From assembly GCA_039738635.1 (NCBI GenBank), contig JBCLLN010000007.1:1-42203 (forward strand): a DNA stretch of 42,203 nucleotides, read 5' to 3'. A program made the position numbers and the translations under genes. The notes beneath the pieces are model-generated. The model made no database searches, was not told where the DNA came from, and was given only the letters and a program-made list of their open reading frames with translations. This DNA is from JBCLLP01 sp039738635. Lineage in GTDB: Bacteria > Patescibacteriota > Saccharimonadia > CAILAD01 > BJGX01. Below are positions 6,402 through 14,638 of the stretch, piece after piece (the stretch's first letter is position 1; every line of letters begins with the position of its first letter).

Positions 6402-7918
6402 TATTTAGCATACTCCTCTGCTCTAGTTTCACGAATTATATTAACTTTAATTGTACCAGGATACTTGAGTGTTGCCTCAATCTTGGTTGCTATGTCACGG
6501 GCTAGCTTAATAGCGCTAAGATCATCAATCTCTTCGGGATTAACAAATACTCTTATCTCTCGGCCAGCACTTATGGCATAGCTCTTATTGATGCCTGTAA
6601 ATGAATTGGTGATGTTTTCTAGGTCGGTCATACGCTTGACATAGTTTTCAAGCTTATCGCCACGAGCTCCTGGGCGTCCGGCACTGAGGGCATCAACCAC
6701 GCGCACTATCAGCGCCTCTGGTGTGGTAGCCTCAATGTCATCATGGTGTGCTTCGGCAGCGTGCGTAGTGGCTTCATCAAAACCGGCCTTGCGCATCATA
6801 TCGCCAGTAATGTGGTGGTGCTTGCCTTCTATCTCATGGCTAACGGCCTTCCCTAAATCGTGCAAGAAGGCAGCGGTACGACTGACTCGAATATCAGCCC
6901 CTACTTCCTCGGCAATCATTGCGGCCAGATGCGCCATCTCTACCGAGTGGTGAAGAACATTTTGGCTATAGCTAGTGCGGTATTTGAGCATTCCCATGGT
7001 GTTGGATATTTCTGGTGGCAGGCCAAGCACCTTGGCTTCACGGGCGGCTTGCTCGCCAGCTTTTTTAATTTCAGCGTCAAGCTCTTTTTGGGCTTTAACT
7101 ATAGTTTCTTCAATTTTAGCCGGGTGAATTCGCCCATCTGCTATCAAGGCTTCTAGGGCACGCTTGGCTACTTGGCGACGAATTGGATTAAAGCCAGAAA
7201 TCGTAATTACACCTGGACTCTCATCAATAATTACCTCAACCCCAGTAAGTCTTTCTAGGGCCTGGATATTGCGCCCTTCCTTGCCTATAATTTTACCCTT
7301 TATTTCATCATTAGGTATAGCAACTGTGCTAATGGTGCGTTCTGTGGCGGTACCTGTGGCCAAGCGCTCCATGGCTGCAACCATTATTTCTTTAGCATTA
7401 TCATCGGCGGTATCGGTAGACTCCCGCTTGCGTTTCTCGATATACTCCACAAGATCGTTCTTGATGTCTCGTTCGGTCATTTCCATCAGCTTCTTTTGGG
7501 CATCATCCTTATTAAGTTTGGCAATCTTTTGCAGGTTAGCTTCTTGGCGGGTTCGGATTGCTCGGATTTCTTCCTTAATCTCCTCAATCTCTTTTTCTCC
7601 TTTTCCTAATGCCTCGCCGCGCTTTTCTATTTGCTCGAGCTTGCTATCAAGCATAGCCTCCCTATCAGCCACACGCTTATCGGCTGAATCTAGCTTATTG
7701 CGCCGTTCGCGCTCTTCATCCTTGGCTTCCTGGGCAATTTTAAGTGATTCTTCCTTGGCTTCTAGGAGCTTACTCTTGGCTTCTTCCTTGGCATCATTGA
7801 GCATTTTCTTGGCTTTGTTATCGGCGTTATTAGTTTTTTGTTTTGAAATTATGGTGTTTGCTCCATATCCAACAGCTCCACCCAATATTAGAGCAAGTAT
7901 TGCATATACAAGTATCAT
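6401..7918 (-). CDS. rny: Ribonuclease Y
   Basis: A 505-residue protein, close to the usual 510-520. Domain order is standard. One N-terminal membrane helix (2-20) is followed by a long charged coiled coil (about 30-190). A KH domain carries GKIIGKEGRNI (about 198-250). An HD hydrolase domain carries HHSVEMAHLA, FLHDLGKAV and AEAHHDD (about 320-415). RNase Y is the membrane-bound endoribonuclease that starts mRNA decay in many bacteria lacking RNase E. An AAAGGTAG Shine-Dalgarno precedes the ATG. The neighbours HIT (1-nt overlap) and ymdB suggest an RNA/nucleotide turnover operon. About 140 bp of AT-rich spacer separate it from tsaB. Confidence 0.96.
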   Translation of the reverse strand: MILVYAILALILGGAVGYGANTIISKQKTNNADNKAKKMLNDAKEEAKSKLLEAKEESLKIAQEAKDEERERRNKLDSADKRVADREAMLDSKLEQIEKRGEALGKGEKEIEEIKEEIRAIRTRQEANLQKIAKLNKDDAQKKLMEMTERDIKNDLVEYIEKRKRESTDTADDNAKEIMVAAMERLATGTATERTISTVAIPNDEIKGKIIGKEGRNIQALERLTGVEVIIDESPGVITISGFNPIRRQVAKRALEALIADGRIHPAKIEETIVKAQKELDAEIKKAGEQAAREAKVLGLPPEISNTMGMLKYRTSYSQNVLHHSVEMAHLAAMIAEEVGADIRVSRTAAFLHDLGKAVSHEIEGKHHHITGDMMRKAGFDEATTHAAEAHHDDIEATTPEALIVRVVDALSAGRPGARGDKLENYVKRMTDLENITNSFTGINKSYAISAGREIRVFVNPEEIDDLSAIKLARDIATKIEATLKYPGTIKVNIIRETRAEEYAK

Positions 7919-8061
7919 AAGATGCTACCTTTCTTTTTTAAGTAGTTGATTTTAAGCTATATTAAAGTAAAAACTGATTATCAAAAAAATTTAAATACAT
8001 TAAGACTAAATGTCTAACTCTATTTAACAACTATTTATACTTTAACTCAAGCTAGAGAGCT

Positions 8062-8460
8062 TTATTGAGGTTGTTTTTTAGGCTCCGTGATATTTGGCTC
8101 GGCACTATAAGATGGTATAACATACTCACCAAGCTTGGCGGTGGTAATTGTTTTAAGCCCTTTGCTAATCCAATCCTCACCACCGGCTGAAACTATAGGT
8201 ATATTCAGCCCATAACTTAAGCCATTGGCTAGACTTGTACCAATACGCAAACCAGTAAAAGAGCCTTCACCAGTGTGCATTATTATGCCTTTTAAATCTT
8301 TCATTTGCACTTTGGAACTCTTGAGTAACTCGCTAAGTTTAGAAAGTAGTGTATCAGCCAGCTCACGGTGGGCCTGCCATTTGAGTTCCTTTACTATTGC
8401 GCCATTACTTATTAGCTGTAGGCTAGCTTCGGGCTGGTCGGTTCGTAATGCTAATATCAT
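8062..8460 (-). CDS. tsaB: Short TsaB-like protein (t6A pathway), N-terminal domain only
   Basis: A 132-residue protein matching the N-terminal actin-like half of TsaB. It has MILALRTDQPEASLQLIS, then HRELADTLLSKL, then the signature GEGSFTGLRIGTSLANGLSYGLNIPIV. The usual TsaB is 220-235 residues, so the C-terminal half is missing. Residues after about 110 are low complexity. TsaB dimerises with TsaD and works with TsaE and TsaC to make t6A37 in tRNAs. It begins immediately after the tsaE stop codon (TAAATG), which supports joint function. The shortening may be lineage-normal, because the TsaD-binding surface lies in the N-terminal lobe (inference). Confidence 0.85.
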   Translation of the reverse strand: MILALRTDQPEASLQLISNGAIVKELKWQAHRELADTLLSKLSELLKSSKVQMKDLKGIIMHTGEGSFTGLRIGTSLANGLSYGLNIPIVSAGGEDWISKGLKTITTAKLGEYVIPSYSAEPNITEPKKQPQ

Positions 8461-8943
8461 TTACTTGAGGCCTCCTACTATTTTGGCCGAGTTAGGGCCA
8501 GTTGAATTAAAATCATACCGGCGTTCAATTTCGTTAATAAAATGACACTCTACTATCAGCCTATCATCTGCTAGGTGCTGGCTAAAATGATTGGCCCATT
8601 CCACACACACTATGCTAATATTATCCCCCAGCGCATCCTTAAGCTCATTAAAAACAATCTCGTCGTCATTGAGCCGATATAAATCAAAGTGCTCTAGCTT
8701 GATGCCACTAGGCGCCTGGTATGATCTGTGAATATTAAATGTTGGGCTTGTTACAGTTTGGGTGATGCCCAAGCCTAACGCAATTGCTTTTACAAGAGCA
8801 GTTTTACCCCCACCCAAGTCACCCACCAGCTCTACGAGCAGTGGTGGCTTGATAAGCTTAGCTAATTTTTGGCCCAGCGCCGAGCTTTGCTTTAAGTTTT
8901 TTGATAAATATGTGTATTTCGGTTCGATATTCATATACTCCAT
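8461..8943 (-). CDS. tsaE: TsaE, tRNA t6A biosynthesis ATPase
   Basis: A 160-residue P-loop ATPase. The Walker A reads GDLGGGKTALVKA (family consensus G-D-L-G-A-G-K-T). It is followed by TSPTFNIHRSYQAP, HFDLYRLND and VCVEWANHF, all typical of TsaE. TsaE drives turnover of the TsaBD complex in t6A formation. The start is uncertain between 8943 and the in-frame ATG at 8934, and the latter has GGAG just upstream. Either start lies inside the 3' end of the lamin-tail gene, giving a 77-86 nt overlap in another frame. tsaB follows directly. Confidence 0.93.
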   Translation of the reverse strand: MEYMNIEPKYTYLSKNLKQSSALGQKLAKLIKPPLLVELVGDLGGGKTALVKAIALGLGITQTVTSPTFNIHRSYQAPSGIKLEHFDLYRLNDDEIVFNELKDALGDNISIVCVEWANHFSQHLADDRLIVECHFINEIERRYDFNSTGPNSAKIVGGLK

Positions 8944-10153
8944 ACCCTATGGTAGCGACTCCTGCCAATACAAGCAACCAAGTCCACCATTTAGAGCTGG
9001 CGGATGGGGATGATTGTGCCTCGTACGCGGCACTAGGGTTGGCCGAAGTTGCCAGGCTTGCTTTGACCTTACTGGCTTTTGGCTTAGTGGTACTACTAAT
9101 TGTGGACTTAGTGGCTTTTTTTTTGGTTACGGCTTTTTTGATACTATCAACCATAGCTGTAGGGCTAATAGAATCATCTACGAAGGCTATGGAATTAGTT
9201 AGGCTAGGGGTAGGGCTCTGGGCCCACTGCCAAATACCACCAAGCTTACTCCAGCTTAATCCAATCTCAGCCGCTTCATAATTAGCCGACTGATCTACCA
9301 GCTTGCCATTGGGATCGATAAGCTCAATGCTATCACCAGTATTATTAAGGGTTAGCTTGGACTCACTAGCCATAATGGCCACCCATGAGTTAGGCAGGAT
9401 TGATTTGGTTTTGATCAAATACTCTGCTCCAGACTCATCTCTTAGTTTCCATCCAGACAAATCAACTATCATAGCTGTGGGATTGTATATTTCTATAAAT
9501 TCGTCGCTAGCATCACTTAGTGGTGCTGCTGGGTCGGGTAGTAATTCGCTTAATTCTAGTTCTGCATAAACTTGCGGGTCAACATCAACTTCAATTAGCT
9601 CAATAACTGGCACTAGCCCTGGCGTGGGGGTGTGGGTTATATCATAATCTGCAAAATTATTATCGGTGTTTTGCATCGCTAATAAATTAAAATCATATAA
9701 GCGGTACATACTTTGTCCGGGTGCTGATTCGCTAGCTGGAGAGATTAGTGCGGCGTTAGCTGTTCCCCACCCAAATTGATCCATAACACTACCAAGCTTA
9801 TCGCGGATTTGTAAATTACCACCTGTCTGGGACAAGCCACTGCCATACGCTGAGTCTCCAGGCATATTCGCCGATAGCACCCAGAACTTTCCGGCATCCA
9901 CATATCCAGAGGTAATGGTTACTTTCTTAATCCAGCTTGTACCGGTAGCAGACTTATAGTACATAGCCCATCCCGAAAGATCTACACTGTTTAGGCTTGA
10001 ATTATAAAGCTCTACAAACTCTTCGCTGGCCGAGGTAGTAGAACCTGTCTGAACCTCGGATATAAGCACACTCTTAGAGGCTGAGCTAGCCCTTATTGGC
10101 AAGAGTGATACTAACATCGTAACTACTATCAAGGTAATTATTGTGCGCTTCAT
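8858..10153 (-). CDS. Surface protein with two lamin-tail domains and C-terminal anchor
   Basis: A 431-residue secreted protein with a signal peptide (1-25, ending near RASSA). There are two lamin-tail (LTD) immunoglobulin-like domains: about 28-165 (VLISEVQTG ... EFVELYNSSLNSVDLSGWAM) and about 197-325 (LSELLPDPAAPLSDASDEF ... IYNPTAMIVDLSGWKL). A Lys/Ser/Thr-rich linker (about 335-385) leads to a C-terminal membrane helix (WWTWLLVLAGVATIGYGVY) and a basic tail. LTD domains in bacteria occur on extracellular nucleases and cell-surface proteins. No nuclease domain is present here. It is divergent from the pilin gene at 10252, and its 3' end overlaps tsaE. Confidence 0.88.
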   Translation of the reverse strand: MKRTIITLIVVTMLVSLLPIRASSASKSVLISEVQTGSTTSASEEFVELYNSSLNSVDLSGWAMYYKSATGTSWIKKVTITSGYVDAGKFWVLSANMPGDSAYGSGLSQTGGNLQIRDKLGSVMDQFGWGTANAALISPASESAPGQSMYRLYDFNLLAMQNTDNNFADYDITHTPTPGLVPVIELIEVDVDPQVYAELELSELLPDPAAPLSDASDEFIEIYNPTAMIVDLSGWKLRDESGAEYLIKTKSILPNSWVAIMASESKLTLNNTGDSIELIDPNGKLVDQSANYEAAEIGLSWSKLGGIWQWAQSPTPSLTNSIAFVDDSISPTAMVDSIKKAVTKKKATKSTISSTTKPKASKVKASLATSANPSAAYEAQSSPSASSKWWTWLLVLAGVATIGYGVYEYRTEIHIFIKKLKAKLGAGPKIS

Positions 10154-10211
10154 GGCGACATTCTATGGCCATACGAATTATATAGCAAGCATAGCCTAAA
10201 TAAATCCAGGC

Positions 10212-10239
10212 TTGACCTAAAAATCATAAGAGTTATACA
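10212..10239 (+). promoter_or_regulatory. Promoter of the pilin gene
   Basis: TTGACC (10212-10217), a 16-bp spacer and TATACA (10234-10239). The ATG lies 12 nt after the -10 box with no Shine-Dalgarno, so the 5' leader is very short. Confidence 0.6.
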
Positions 10240-10251
10240 ATAGATATACTG

Positions 10252-10683
10252 ATGATAAATTTTAGCTCACTATTAAAATCTAAAAACCAAGGGTTCTCCA
10301 TATTAGAAGTGGTGGTGGTAGTAGTAGTAATTGGGTTTTTTGCTGTACTGATTATTCCAGGGCTTATTAGCGGGCCTTCAAGAGCTAGAGATGCTAGTAG
10401 AAAGAGTGATTTAAAACTTATAGGCCAGGCCCTAGAGAGCTACTTTAATCAAGCTGGCTTATACCCTACTACCCTCTCTAAGCTAGAAGAAGGCGCTATA
10501 CCGTATATCAAAAAAGTCCCCAAAGATCCTAAATCTGGGACCGACTATGTCTATATTACTGTAGGTACTCCACCTAGTTCATTTACATTAAACGCGACTC
10601 TGGAAAATAAGAACGATAAAGATCTCAAGAATATGGGTAATGATGCTGGAAAAGCCCTATATCGGGTCCCCAGTATTAATTAA
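10252..10683 (+). CDS. Type IV pilin / pseudopilin-like protein
   Basis: A 143-residue prepilin. A short leader ends in K-N-Q-G, and cleavage before Phe gives FSILEVVVVVVVIGFFAVL, with the conserved Glu at mature position 5. The hydrophobic helix is followed by a globular domain with SDLKLIGQALESYFNQAGLYP, the usual pilin helix and tyrosine-proline motif. Such proteins are cleaved by PilD-type peptidase and polymerise into pili or pseudopili used for attachment, twitching or DNA uptake. It is divergent from the lamin-tail gene, and its last 8 bp overlap the convergent PH-domain gene. No pilus assembly ATPase is in this window. Confidence 0.9.
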   Translation: MINFSSLLKSKNQGFSILEVVVVVVVIGFFAVLIIPGLISGPSRARDASRKSDLKLIGQALESYFNQAGLYPTTLSKLEEGAIPYIKKVPKDPKSGTDYVYITVGTPPSSFTLNATLENKNDKDLKNMGNDAGKALYRVPSIN

Positions 10684-11242
10684 TCTGTTGAGTTGAGCTT
10701 ACCTGCTTGTCTTCGTGATATTTTTTGCGCAACTCTATAAGGTAGTGTGCAAGCTCATTGGGCGAAGGAATAAAATCAAATACGAAGTTCTCGCTTTCAC
10801 CGGCTGTTTGTATAACAATAGTGCCATACTTAAAAATTGTCTGTAAGGGCCCATTAATAGTGAACCTTATGTCTTGTATTTCATCTAATCTCAAGGTGGA
10901 GACTCTTCTATGAAAGATACCATGTTGGTCAATATCTACAATATGTTGATTAGTAATTATCACTTTAGTACGTTTCCAGATATGAAATACACCAAAAAGT
11001 AAACAAGCAACAATTAATAGTATGACAAATGCGCCAATAGTCAGTATGCCTGCCAAAGAATATGTGTCATTTTGGGCAGCATAGATATTGAAGTAAATAA
11101 TAAATATTATAATTATAACGGCAACCAATACTAAAGCAAAAATTGCGGGGAATATGAATACGATGTGCTTAAAAACCACCCTCAAAGTAACTTCATCAGT
11201 TAGATTGGCTGGGCTATTGGGGCTATTTAGTGAGTCTTTCAT
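10676..11242 (-). CDS. Membrane protein with bacterial PH domain (bPH2/YdbS-like)
   Basis: A 188-residue protein. Two membrane helices (about 28-55 and 64-88) are followed by a PH-like beta domain: TNQHIVDIDQHGIFHRRVST, LRLDEIQDIRFTINGPLQTI, then KYGTIVIQTAG and FDFIPSPNELAHYL. This is the arrangement of the bPH2 (DUF304) family. The molecular function is unknown; members are proposed to act at the membrane. A TATAAT box and a weak AGGTAA precede the ATG. It overlaps the convergent pilin gene by 8 bp and is followed by ruvB about 48 bp away on the same strand upstream side. Confidence 0.85.
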   Translation of the reverse strand: MKDSLNSPNSPANLTDEVTLRVVFKHIVFIFPAIFALVLVAVIIIIFIIYFNIYAAQNDTYSLAGILTIGAFVILLIVACLLFGVFHIWKRTKVIITNQHIVDIDQHGIFHRRVSTLRLDEIQDIRFTINGPLQTIFKYGTIVIQTAGESENFVFDFIPSPNELAHYLIELRKKYHEDKQVSSTQQIN

Positions 11243-11289
11243 ATTCGTTACCTAAATTTAATTATACCATACATTGAAGGGGTGGTGAT

Positions 11290-12306
11290 TCAGCTAGCCG
11301 TTGGAGATTCAATGCCTAGATGCATATAGCCATGGTTAGTGACCTTACGGCCTCGGTTAGTTCGTTCTAGGAAGCCTAGCTGTATTAAAAACGGCTCATA
11401 AACATCCTCTATGGTCTGGCGCTCTTCACCAGTTGCCGCTGCAATCGCATTAACTCCCACCGGACCACCAGAATACTTAGTAATAATCGCCTCTAGTATT
11501 CGCCTGTCTGACTGCTCTAGCCCTTTGCTGTCTATCTCAAGAATATCTAGGGTAGCCTCCAGAGCTTGCATATTGATGGTATTATCGCCATGAACTTGAG
11601 CCCAATCCCTAATACGCCTTAAAAGCCTATTGGCAATACGCGGGGTTAGCCTAGCCCGTTGTGACATCTTAATTAATGCCTCTTTGACAATTTTTATTTC
11701 CATTAGCTTCGCTGAGCGCTCAATGATGGATTCTATCTCTCGCTCTTTATAGTAATCCAGCCTATTAACAATCCCAAATCTATCACGAAGTGGCGATGAG
11801 AGTGCCCCAAACCTAGTGGTAGCACCAATCAATGTGAATTTTGGTAAATCTAACCTAAGATTCTGTGCACTCGGCCCCTTACCTAGCATAATATCAATCA
11901 CATAGTCCTCCATAGCCGAATACAATATTTCTTCAACGGTTCTTGGCAAGCGGTGTATTTCGTCGATAAAGAGTATATCGCCATCTTCTAGGCTAGTCAG
12001 GAGTGATGCTAGATCGGCTGCTTTCTCGACTGCTGGGCCACTCGTTATTCTTAGATTACCACCAAGCTCGTTGGCAATAACATGGGCTAGTGTGGTTTTG
12101 CCTAAACCTGGCGGTCCATAAAGCAAGATATGGTCTAGCGATTCATGGCGTTTTTTGGCGGCCTGAATAGCTACTAGCAGGGCTTTTTTGATTTGTTCTT
12201 GGCCAATATACTGATCAAATGTCTTGGGGCGCAAGGAAAGCTCAAACACTTCCTCCTGAGCAATTTCTTCTAATGGCTGTTGGGTTTCTTTTTGACGTTC
12301 AATCAT
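11290..12306 (-). CDS. ruvB: Holliday junction branch-migration ATPase RuvB
   Basis: A 338-residue protein of normal length. It has LRPKTFDQYIGQEQIK, Walker A LLYGPPGLGKTTLAHVIA, Walker B ILFIDEIHRLPR, sensor 1 TLIGATTRFGALSSPLRDRFG, and a C-terminal winged helix (GPVGVNAIAAATGEERQTIE, then EPFLIQLGFLERTNRGR). Hexameric RuvB drives branch migration with RuvA and hands junctions to RuvC. It overlaps the end of ruvA by 4 bp (ATGA), so translation is coupled. Confidence 0.98.
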   Translation of the reverse strand: MIERQKETQQPLEEIAQEEVFELSLRPKTFDQYIGQEQIKKALLVAIQAAKKRHESLDHILLYGPPGLGKTTLAHVIANELGGNLRITSGPAVEKAADLASLLTSLEDGDILFIDEIHRLPRTVEEILYSAMEDYVIDIMLGKGPSAQNLRLDLPKFTLIGATTRFGALSSPLRDRFGIVNRLDYYKEREIESIIERSAKLMEIKIVKEALIKMSQRARLTPRIANRLLRRIRDWAQVHGDNTINMQALEATLDILEIDSKGLEQSDRRILEAIITKYSGGPVGVNAIAAATGEERQTIEDVYEPFLIQLGFLERTNRGRKVTNHGYMHLGIESPTAS

Positions 12307-12860
12307 CTTGATACTCCTTTAAGCCCAAGCTTTATTCGCTCTTGGGTTGGTAGCTTACTATCCACACCCTTCAGTGCTAATCTGGCATCATGGGTGCTAT
12401 AGCCCAAGCTAATTAATGCCTGATAGGCTTGATCGCCACTATCAGCTTCGGATTTATCGGCATCCACTAGCTTGCCCTTGAGTTCTAAAATAATTCGCTG
12501 GGCGGTCTTTTTGCCTATCCCTGAGACACTACCAAAAGTATTGATATCACCACCCAGTATGGCTTGTTGTATTTCACTATATTTGTGAGCTGATAATATG
12601 GCAATGACGGCCTTAGGCCCAACCCCATTTACACTCCTGAGCTTATAATATATGGCGCGCGTAGGAGCATCGGGAAAGCCAAACAAAGTATATTCATCTT
12701 CTTTGATATTCTCGGCTATATAGAATGTTGCCTTATTCCCTTGGGACATAGATAGTAGGTGGTTAGCGGGCAAGATTATCTCATAGCCAATTCCACCAAG
12801 CTCGACAATTACGCCGTTATCGAGCTTTTCAAGTATTTTTCCTGTGATTGTTGCTATCAT
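12303..12860 (-). CDS. ruvA: Holliday junction DNA-binding protein RuvA
   Basis: A 185-residue protein with an OB fold (MIATITGKILEKLDNGVIVE), helix-hairpin-helix motifs (LRSVNGVGPKAVIAIL and SVSGIGKKTAQRIILELK) and the C-terminal domain III that binds RuvB (DQAYQALISLGYSTHDARLAL). RuvA tetramers hold the open Holliday junction. Two adjacent ATG codons occur. The second (12860) matches the canonical RuvA start M-I and lies 7 nt after a TATAAT box (12868-12873 on minus), so a leaderless start is likely. ruvB overlaps by 4 bp. Confidence 0.97.
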   Translation of the reverse strand: MIATITGKILEKLDNGVIVELGGIGYEIILPANHLLSMSQGNKATFYIAENIKEDEYTLFGFPDAPTRAIYYKLRSVNGVGPKAVIAILSAHKYSEIQQAILGGDINTFGSVSGIGKKTAQRIILELKGKLVDADKSEADSGDQAYQALISLGYSTHDARLALKGVDSKLPTQERIKLGLKGVSR

Positions 12861-12948
12861 CATACCAATTATAGCAGTAGATTAAACATATGCCGAACAA
12901 ATGCACGGATTATCTATATTTTATAGCTAGTAAATTAGCTATCAAGCG

Positions 12949-13659
12949 TTATGATTTTGAGGTGGGAGGGGTGGTGGTGGGGTCTATTTTGTCTTTGCTA
13001 ACGGCATCTTTTGCTCTACCTGTAGTCGCCGTTGAGTGAGTATTGGTGGTATGTTTTTCACCATCAGTTTTGGCTTCCTCATCGGCCTGACTATAATCAA
13101 CCAAGTTTTGCTTAGGTAAGACGCGATCTACAAAAAATAACATTATCACCAAAGCAACAAAACAAACACTAAAAAATATTACAGTCATAGACTCAATTTT
13201 CCCAGTCTGAGAGGCTGTGTAGCTAGAGGTATAAAATACGAGCACCGTAGATCCTGCCGAGATACCAGCGGTAATTGGAGCAAATTTATATGCTACCATG
13301 GCCAGTATGAAGCCTACCACAGCAGCAATTAACGCAAGATTTACTCGCTTATACTCCAGCTCTACCTGGCTAGCTTGTTGCTGACCAACAACTTGCTGCT
13401 GTACTTTAGAATCAGCATTGTAGCTTGCTAAATCCTTACGATGTCTATCTTGGCATGCCTCATAGGCTACTAGGCTGGTGGACTTTTGCGAGCTAACTGT
13501 GGAATTGGATACAGAGACACAAGTATTAGCAGGTGGGATCCGGAGGGGGCTATATGGGGTTTGAGGTTCGGGATAAACCACTAGGGCCAGCAGGAGTGTT
13601 AGAACAGGATAAATGATTGCAAATGCGATAGCTATAATAATCTTAATAGTTCTATTCAC
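12949..13659 (-). CDS. Four-helix membrane protein, unknown function
   Basis: A 236-residue protein with a GTG start. It has an N-terminal helix (about 6-28), then an extracytoplasmic stretch with two cysteines (NTCVSVSNS ... EACQDRH) that could form a disulfide. Three helices follow (about 104-123, 127-148 and 156-177), and the tail is hydrophilic and Thr/Lys-rich. No known family is recognised. It overlaps the upstream membrane gene (13652-14134) by 8 bp, so the two are co-translated and may form one complex. It lies between ruvC and ruvA, which are normally adjacent. Confidence 0.7.
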   Translation of the reverse strand: MNRTIKIIIAIAFAIIYPVLTLLLALVVYPEPQTPYSPLRIPPANTCVSVSNSTVSSQKSTSLVAYEACQDRHRKDLASYNADSKVQQQVVGQQQASQVELEYKRVNLALIAAVVGFILAMVAYKFAPITAGISAGSTVLVFYTSSYTASQTGKIESMTVIFFSVCFVALVIMLFFVDRVLPKQNLVDYSQADEEAKTDGEKHTTNTHSTATTGRAKDAVSKDKIDPTTTPPTSKS

Positions 13660-14134
13660 GGTGTGGCCTCATTGTTAGCCATATTGTACCACCAACCAAA
13701 GCAAGGAAAGCAATCCCAACTGCGACTAATCCACCTAATGAGCCGTAGTTCACAAACACATAAGGTGCTTGAACTAATATAATTACCAGGCCTAAGAAAA
13801 GTAAAAAATACCGTTGGGTTTTGTGCTTTAATAGTAGCCCTGCCACTAGCATTATCGTACCGATAGTAATCCTAATTCCGAATGACTCATCTCGACCCAA
13901 GCCAAGGACTATATTTGGAAAATTAAAGCTGGCAATAAAGCCCGCTGGCACGGCTGCCAATATAACTAGTGTAATAATAATACCCCTTAGGGGGCTAACT
14001 TGGGGCTTATGAGCCTGGCTGGATTGGGAGTTTTTGTTAGTAAGCTTAACGATGCCAACAATTATTCCAACAATAATAAGCAGTGGTAAAAAGCTAAAAA
14101 ATAGTCCAATAAATATTTCTGATATATCTAACAT
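13652..14134 (-). CDS. Polytopic membrane protein, unknown function
   Basis: A 160-residue protein that is almost entirely hydrophobic, with about five helices (roughly 7-32, 48-68, 84-100, 107-125 and 130-152). There is a short basic loop (KLTNKNSQSSQAHKPQ) after helix 1 and an MRPHRE C-terminus. No conserved family motif is recognised. Its stop region overlaps the GTG start of the next membrane gene by 8 bp. The pair sits between ruvC and ruvA. Confidence 0.65.
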   Translation of the reverse strand: MLDISEIFIGLFFSFLPLLIIVGIIVGIVKLTNKNSQSSQAHKPQVSPLRGIIITLVILAAVPAGFIASFNFPNIVLGLGRDESFGIRITIGTIMLVAGLLLKHKTQRYFLLFLGLVIILVQAPYVFVNYGSLGGLVAVGIAFLALVGGTIWLTMRPHRE

Positions 14135-14167
14135 TATACTTCTAATATACTACTTATGTTTTATTTG

Positions 14168-14638
14168 TCAACGCAAATTAGCGCTATGGCAAATTGCGAT
14201 GGCTAGGGCATCGGCAGCATCGTCTGGCTTGGGTAGGGCTGGTAGCTGGAGTATCTTCTTGACCATCTCCTGGATTTGTCGCTTCTCGGCCCTGCCATAG
14301 CCGGTGGCGGCCATCTTGACCTGCAATGGAGTATATTCACCAACAAACACACCATGCTGAGAAGCAACTAATAGTACAACTCCCCTGGCCTGACTGACCG
14401 TCATAGCAGTGGTTATATTGCTAGTAAAAAATAGCTTCTCTACGGCGATTGCGTCTGGCTTGTGGTGTTTTACAAGCTTACTTAAATCATTATAAATAAT
14501 CTTGAGCCTATCTGGCATTAGCATAGTTTTGGGAGTAGAGATTATGCCACAATCTACCATAGCTAAATTAGGCCCAGTTTTAGTAATTAAGCCAAACCCA
14601 GTGATTGCTGTGCCTGGGTCAATTCCTAAAATCTTCAT
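14168..14638 (-). CDS. ruvC: Holliday junction resolvase RuvC
   Basis: A 156-residue endonuclease with the four acidic catalytic positions in RNase-H-like context: MKILGIDPGTAITGFGLI (Asp7), DAIAVEKLFF (Glu), and KPDDAADALAIAICH (Asp-Asp). RuvC cuts Holliday junctions symmetrically as a dimer after RuvAB branch migration. Length matches the family (about 155-170). The ATG overlaps the stop of the upstream nucleotidyltransferase gene (ATGA), with AAGGA as Shine-Dalgarno. Confidence 0.97.
   Translation of the reverse strand: MKILGIDPGTAITGFGLITKTGPNLAMVDCGIISTPKTMLMPDRLKIIYNDLSKLVKHHKPDAIAVEKLFFTSNITTAMTVSQARGVVLLVASQHGVFVGEYTPLQVKMAATGYGRAEKRQIQEMVKKILQLPALPKPDDAADALAIAICHSANLR

Noticed and set aside
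7164..7949. 261-codon Ser/Leu-rich frame on plus
   Set aside because: It is antisense to the certain rny gene. The Ser/Leu runs mirror the Glu/Lys/Ala coiled coil on the other strand.
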